A DNA stretch of 64,000 bases from Terracoccus luteus. Lineage in GTDB: Bacteria > Actinomycetota > Actinomycetes > Actinomycetales > Dermatophilaceae. Below, piece after piece: positions 60,179-64,000 of the stretch. The notes below the pieces were generated by a model that saw only the letters and a program-made list of their open reading frames with translations, had not been told where the DNA came from and did no database searches. Both the position numbers and the translations under genes were made by a program. The number at the start of each line of letters is the position of its first letter. Position 1 is the stretch's first letter. Where the stretch lies: assembly GCF_003635045.1 (NCBI RefSeq), contig NZ_RBXT01000001.1:3906001-3970000 (forward strand). Direction: 5' to 3'.

Positions 60179-60835
60179 GTGGGGTTTCCCGAGAACGTGC
60201 TCGCCCGGGGTGAGCGGGTCGAGCGCAGCATCCACCCGCACTGGCTGACCGTGGCGCTGCCGACGGTGCTCGGGGTGCTGCTCATCGCGCTCGCGGTGTT
60301 CGTCGCCGTCGTCACGCCCGACGACAGCACGGGCAACGCCGTGCAGTGGGTGAGCGTGGCGGTCCTCGCCGTGCTCGCGGTGTGGCTCGTCGCCGTGCCG
60401 TTCCTGCGCTGGCGCACGACCCACTACGTCGTGACGACGCACCGCGTCATGGTGCGCCGCGGGGTGCTCAACAAGAGCGGCAAGGACATCACCCTGTCGA
60501 AGATCACCGACGTCAGCTTCGGGCAGACCCTGTTCGACCGCATCATCAACTCGGGCTCGCTGCGCATCGAGTCGGCGGGCGACAGCCCCGACGAGCAGTT
60601 CTCGAACATCCCGGACAGCAACGAGGTGCAGCAGCTCGTCAACCGCCTCATCGACGAGGACGACCTGCGCCGCCGTCGCCACGGCGCCGGCCGTTCCGAC
60701 CACGACGACGAGTACGAGGAGTACGACGGCCGGTACGACGAGGACGCGGACGGGGCGTGGGAGGACGAGGCGGATGCCGGCCGGCCGAGGCTCGCCGAGG
60801 AGCGGCCCCGCCGGGGTCGGCGCGACGGGCGCTGA
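60179..60835 (+). CDS. PH-domain (bPH2) membrane protein
   Basis: 218 residues. Two adjacent helices 'WLTVALPTVLGVLLIALAVFVAVV' and 'VQWVSVAVLAVLAVWLVAVPFL' precede a bacterial PH domain: 'RTTHYVVTTHRVMVRRGVLNKSGKDITLSKITDVSFGQTLFDRIINSGSLRIESAG', with the typical 'THRVMVRRG' and 'L(S)KITDVS' strands. The last ~60 residues are highly charged (Asp/Glu/Tyr then Arg) and probably disordered. Role unknown; YdbT-like members sit in the membrane. Confidence 0.9.
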   Translation: MGFPENVLARGERVERSIHPHWLTVALPTVLGVLLIALAVFVAVVTPDDSTGNAVQWVSVAVLAVLAVWLVAVPFLRWRTTHYVVTTHRVMVRRGVLNKSGKDITLSKITDVSFGQTLFDRIINSGSLRIESAGDSPDEQFSNIPDSNEVQQLVNRLIDEDDLRRRRHGAGRSDHDDEYEEYDGRYDEDADGAWEDEADAGRPRLAEERPRRGRRDGR

Positions 60836-60865
60836 TCCGGAGGGCCGCGCCCGCCCGCCGGGTCG

Positions 60866-60871
60866 TAGGGT
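60866..60871 (+). promoter_or_regulatory. -10 element of acyl-CoA synthetase gene, leaderless spacing
   Basis: TAGGGT, then CGGCCC (6 bases), then ATG 60878. Confidence 0.55.
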
Positions 60872-60877
60872 CGGCCC

Positions 60878-62695
60878 ATGCACGAGGTGAGCGACGACGC
60901 GACCACGGCCACGACGGCATCCGACCGAGCCCACGCGGCGTACCGCGCGGCCCGCGACCGCCTGCTCGCCCTGCGCGGGCAGCACGAGGAGGCCGTGGCG
61001 GGCCACGTGCCCCCGGACGTCGGTGACCGGTTCAACTGGGCGGTCGACTGGTTCGACGGCATCGCGCGCGGGGTCGACCGGCCGTGCCTCACCATCGTCG
61101 ACGACGCGGGCACGCCCGACGAGCGCGTCACGAGCGTCACCTTCGACGCGATGGCGCGCCGCTCCGACCAGGTGGCGGCGTGGCTGACGCAGGTCGGGAT
61201 GCGCCGCGGGGACGCCGTACTGCTCATGCTCGGCAACCAGGTCGAGCTGTGGGAGACGATGCTCGGGGTGATGAAGATCGGTGCGGTCATCATGCCGACG
61301 ACGACCGCCGCCGGGCCGGGCGACCTCGCCGACCGCATCGCTCGCGGGGCCGCGCGGGTGGTCGTGGCCGACTCCCGCGAGGCCCACAAGTTCGACATGG
61401 TCGAGGGCGCGGACCTGCGCATCGCGGTGCCGACGGGCGCCGACACGACGGCGCCAGAGGGGTGGCACGACCTGCACGACGCCTACGCCCTCGAGACCGG
61501 CCCGGCCGCGCATCCCGGGACCGCGCCCGACGACCGGCTGCTGCTCTACTTCACCTCGGGCACGACCAGCCGCCCGAAGCTCGTCGAGCACACGCAGGTC
61601 TCCTACCCGGTGGGTCACCTCTCGACGACGTACTGGCTCGGCCTCAAGCCCGGCGACGTGCACCTCAACATCAGCAGCCCGGGCTGGGCGAAGCACGCGT
61701 GGTCGTGCTTCTTCGCCCCGTGGATCGCCGAGGCGACCGTGTTCGCCTACAACTACACGCGGTTCGACCCCGCCGCGCTCCTGCGCGTGCTGCGCGTGCA
61801 CGAGGTGACCTCGCTGTGCGCGCCGCCGACGGTGTGGCGCATGCTCATCAACGCCGACCTGTCCGGTGGGCCGGGCTCGTTGCGCGAGGTCATCGGGGCG
61901 GGGGAGCCGCTCAACCCCGAGGTCATCGCGCGGGTGCACGAGGCGTGGGGCCTCACGGTCCGCGACGGCTACGGCCAGACCGAGATGACGGCGGTCGTCG
62001 GCAACACCGTCGGGTCACCCGTCAAGCCCGGGTCGATGGGCCGTCCGCTGCCCGGCTGCCCTGTCGTGCTCGTCGACCCCGTGTCGGGCGAGCGGGTGGA
62101 AACGCCCACGTCGCAAGGTGACTCGGCCGAGGGTGAGATCTGCCTCGACCTCGCCGAGCGACCGGTGCCGCTCATGACGGGCTACCAGGGCGACGACGAG
62201 CGCAACGCCGAGGCGATGGCCGGCGGTTATTACCACACGGGTGATGTCGCGAGCGTCGACGCCGACGGCTACGTCACGTACGTCGGGCGCACCGACGACG
62301 TCTTCAAGGCCAGCGACTACAAGATCAGCCCGTTCGAGGTCGAGTCGGTGCTCATCGAGCACCCCGCCGTCGCCGAGGCGGCCGTCGTGCCCGCGCCGGA
62401 TGCCGTCCGGCTCGCCGTGCCCAAGGCGTACGTCGCGCTGGCGCCGGGTCACGAGCCCGGGCCCGAGGTCGCGCGGTCGATCCTCGCCCACGCCCGGGAG
62501 CGCCTGGCGCCGTGGCAGCGGGTGCGACGCGTCGAGTTCTTCGAGCTGCCCAAGACCATCTCGGGCAAGATCCGGCGGGTCGAGCTGCGCGGTCGCGAGA
62601 CCGAGCTGTCCGACACCGGCGCCGGCTCGCCCGAGCTCGAGTGGCGCGACGACGACTTCCCCGAGCTGCGCGGCGGCGGGCCCGGGCGCGCCTGA
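60878..62695 (+). CDS. AMP-forming acyl-CoA synthetase (medium-chain/ACSM-like)
   Basis: 605 residues of the ANL superfamily. P-loop-like A3 'YFTSGTTSRPKLVEHTQ' (~225), A5 'DGYGQTEMTAVVGN' (~363), A7/A8 'GGYYHTGDVASVDADGYVTYVGRTDDVFKASDYKISPFEVESVL' and catalytic Lys of A10 in 'PKTISGKIRRVELR' (~562). 'SPGWAKHAWSCFFAPWIAEATVF' resembles acetyl/propionyl and medium-chain synthetases. It activates a carboxylic acid to acyl-CoA via acyl-AMP in the cytoplasm. Single-gene unit; no beta-oxidation genes nearby. Confidence 0.92.
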   Translation: MHEVSDDATTATTASDRAHAAYRAARDRLLALRGQHEEAVAGHVPPDVGDRFNWAVDWFDGIARGVDRPCLTIVDDAGTPDERVTSVTFDAMARRSDQVAAWLTQVGMRRGDAVLLMLGNQVELWETMLGVMKIGAVIMPTTTAAGPGDLADRIARGAARVVVADSREAHKFDMVEGADLRIAVPTGADTTAPEGWHDLHDAYALETGPAAHPGTAPDDRLLLYFTSGTTSRPKLVEHTQVSYPVGHLSTTYWLGLKPGDVHLNISSPGWAKHAWSCFFAPWIAEATVFAYNYTRFDPAALLRVLRVHEVTSLCAPPTVWRMLINADLSGGPGSLREVIGAGEPLNPEVIARVHEAWGLTVRDGYGQTEMTAVVGNTVGSPVKPGSMGRPLPGCPVVLVDPVSGERVETPTSQGDSAEGEICLDLAERPVPLMTGYQGDDERNAEAMAGGYYHTGDVASVDADGYVTYVGRTDDVFKASDYKISPFEVESVLIEHPAVAEAAVVPAPDAVRLAVPKAYVALAPGHEPGPEVARSILAHARERLAPWQRVRRVEFFELPKTISGKIRRVELRGRETELSDTGAGSPELEWRDDDFPELRGGGPGRA

Positions 62696-62817
62696 CGCGC
62701 CCCGCCGAGGCCCCGGCATCCGGCGCCGGTCGGTGGCAACCGTCGCGCGACGGCCACCACGGGCACACCCCCCGTTCACCCTCGGCTGGTCGGATGAGGT
62801 GCACGAGGAGGTGCACG

Positions 62818-63018
62818 ATGAGCGCGACCCGGCGCAAGGCCGTCGTGGCGACCCTGGCGGTCGCCTACCTCCTGCTGCTCGTGTTCGGCGGTCGCCTCCT
62901 CGGGCCGAGCGCCGCCGTCGTCTCGATGGTCGGGGTGTTCGTCGTCGGGTTCGCCTGGCTGTGGCTGCTCGTCGCGCCGTGGGCCACCGAGGGCCGCGAT
63001 CGACGCCGCGAGCCCTGA
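62818..63018 (+). CDS. Small two-helix membrane protein
   Basis: 66 residues. A basic start M-S-A-T-R-R-K, helix 'VVATLAVAYLLLLVFGGRLLG', a short turn, helix 'AAVVSMVGVFVVGFAWLWLLVAPW', and a charged tail 'TEGRDRRREP'. GAGGAGG 7 bases upstream of ATG supports real translation. No family recognised. The direct repeat GAGGTGCACGA precedes the start. Confidence 0.65.
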   Translation: MSATRRKAVVATLAVAYLLLLVFGGRLLGPSAAVVSMVGVFVVGFAWLWLLVAPWATEGRDRRREP

Positions 63019-63082
63019 GCGCCGCCGACACCGCCGTCCGGACCGCCGGCCGCACCATCCCCACGCCGGCCCACAGCCGCCC

Positions 63083-63088
63083 TACGCT
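63083..63088 (+). promoter_or_regulatory. -10 element of histidine phosphatase gene, leaderless spacing
   Basis: TACGCT, then GGCCCGC (7 bases), then GTG 63096. Confidence 0.55.
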
Positions 63089-63095
63089 GGCCCGC

Positions 63096-63779
63096 GTGAG
63101 CCTCGAGAACCGCCCGACCCGCATCGTGCTCGTGCGTCACGGTGAGTCGCAGGGCAACGTCGACGACACCGTCTACGAGCGGGTGCCCGACCACCGGCTC
63201 GGGCTGACCGAGCGCGGTGTCGAGCAGGCCCGCGCCACCGGTGCACGGCTGCGCGCCCTCATCGGTGACGAGTCGGTGGCCGTGTACGCCTCGCCCTACG
63301 TGCGGGCCCGCCAGACCTTCGAGCTGCTCGGGCTCGACGTCGACGAGCGGGACGTCCGGGTCGAGCCACGCCTGCGCGAGCAGGACTGGGCCAACTTCCA
63401 GGACCCCGCCGACATCGCCGCGCAGCGCGAGGCGCGCAACCGCTACGGGCACTTCTGGTACCGCTTCACCCACGGCGAGTCCGGCTCGGACGTCTACGAC
63501 CGGGTCTCGACCTTCCTCGAGTCGATGCACCGCAACTTCGAGACCCCCGACGCTCCGCGCAACGTCGTCATCGTCACCCACGGGCTGACCATGCGGCTGT
63601 TCTGCATGCGCTGGTTCCACTGGAGCGTCGAGTACTTCGAGTCGCTCGAGAACCCCGCCAACGGTGAGCCGGTGGTCCTGCTGCGCCAGCCGGACCTGCG
63701 CTACAAGCTGTCGAAGCCGTTGCTGCAGTGGGACGCCGGTGTCACGCCGTCCGCGCGGGAACGCGCCAGCTGGCTCTGA
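63096..63779 (+). CDS. Histidine phosphatase superfamily protein (phosphoglycerate mutase-like)
   Basis: 227 residues. Catalytic His15 is in 'IVLVRHGESQGN' (RHG), with 'SPYVRARQTFELL', 'LREQDWANFQD' and the second histidine in 'NVVIVTHGLTMRLFCMRWFHWSVEYFES'. The long insert 'REARNRYGHFWYRFTHGESGSDVYDRVSTFLESMHRNF' is typical of a fungal/actinobacterial branch of phosphatases rather than glycolytic mutases. Substrate unknown. GTG start set by the leaderless -10. Confidence 0.9.
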   Translation: MSLENRPTRIVLVRHGESQGNVDDTVYERVPDHRLGLTERGVEQARATGARLRALIGDESVAVYASPYVRARQTFELLGLDVDERDVRVEPRLREQDWANFQDPADIAAQREARNRYGHFWYRFTHGESGSDVYDRVSTFLESMHRNFETPDAPRNVVIVTHGLTMRLFCMRWFHWSVEYFESLENPANGEPVVLLRQPDLRYKLSKPLLQWDAGVTPSARERASWL

Positions 63780-63815
63780 GGCCAGTCGTCGTCGGTGGTG
63801 CTTACCCGGTCGCCG

Positions 63816-64000
63816 TCAGAGGTACTGGCCGGTGGGCCCGCCGTCGCCCGGCTGCCCCTGCATCGGATGGGCTCCCGCCCCGGCGGGGCCACCCGGTACA
63901 GCCTGGCCGCCCTGTCCGCCGAGCCCGGGCGGCAGGGCCCGCATCTGCTGCAGCTGCTGCTGGGCGGCCATCTGCTGGGCGACGAGGGCCGTCTGGATGC
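63816..64000 (-). CDS. C-terminal end of an unknown Gln/Gly-rich protein (cut by window edge)
   Basis: The last 61 codons of a minus-strand gene ending in TGA at 63818-63816. The visible tail reads IQTALVAQQMAAQQQLQQM, then Gly/Pro-rich 'LPPGLGGQGGQAVPGGPAGAGAHPMQGQPGDGGPTGQYL'. The frame keeps high GC3 and has no stop to the window end. Family cannot be recognised from this part. Convergent with the phosphatase; no terminator visible in the 36-base gap. Confidence 0.6.
   Translation of the reverse strand, partial: IQTALVAQQMAAQQQLQQMRALPPGLGGQGGQAVPGGPAGAGAHPMQGQPGDGGPTGQYL

Overview
The window reads as chromosome of a very GC-rich actinomycete, most likely Micrococcales and possibly Intrasporangiaceae; the family is my guess from gene content and codon use, not something I could test. 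Third codon positions are almost all G or C, GTG starts are common, genes overlap by ATGA or GTGA, and many genes carry a TANNNT hexamer 6-7 bases before the start codon with no ribosome binding site, the leaderless layout known from actinobacteria. No rRNA, tRNA, CRISPR array or intact transposon is visible.

Layout. 1-5895: a cut ABC exporter divergent from a MarR gene, then a run of tightly packed genes (2H phosphoesterase, flavin monooxygenase, macrolide-type glycosyltransferase, Baeyer-Villiger-type monooxygenase). 5940-10685: GH3 glycosidase, quinone reductase, SDR and DUF1697. 10787-16093: SWIM/SNF2 helicase, GNAT, superoxide dismutase. 16236-24897: galactoside utilisation (DeoR regulator, GH42 beta-galactosidase, sugar ABC importer without its ATPase, GH36 alpha-galactosidase). 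24950-31225: threonine catabolism (tdh, kbl) interrupted by two hydrolases, a secreted S37 peptidase and a GNAT. 31408-34503: a molybdate uptake operon headed by an HTH-Mop regulator. 34667-41428: PepSY membrane protein with a His-rich partner, NAD synthetase and a second SNF2-like ATPase. 41723-47503: a Gln/Gly-repeat membrane-anchored protein divergent from a two-component pair that runs into a GT39 mannosyltransferase-like gene and GtrA. 47557-52184: methyltransferase, metallo-beta-lactamase-fold enzyme, and a three-gene cassette (ribbon-helix-helix protein, beta-strand repeat DUF4097 protein, 56-residue protein). 52210-53828: a markedly AT-richer island with two coupled genes of unknown function. 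53911-64000: PAP2 phosphatase, a thioredoxin-reductase-like protein without the redox cysteines, 3-methyladenine glycosylase, CrtI-like oxidoreductase, SGNH esterase, PH-domain protein, acyl-CoA synthetase, phosphoglycerate-mutase-like phosphatase and the tail of an unknown gene.

The most unusual observations are: (1) the 9-mer CGGATGCCG/CGGCATCCG occurs about 39 times by eye, and inside genes it forces codons otherwise avoided here; (2) the AT-rich two-gene island with a DGNHR ParB/Srx-like protein coupled to a membrane protein, flanked by a short direct repeat; (3) the ribbon-helix-helix/DUF4097 cassette with ACATCAC repeats around its own start; (4) a divergent promoter at 56531-56540 whose two -10 hexamers share two bases, one of which starts a 6-codon leader peptide; and (5) several families of short intergenic repeats that recur in local clusters.
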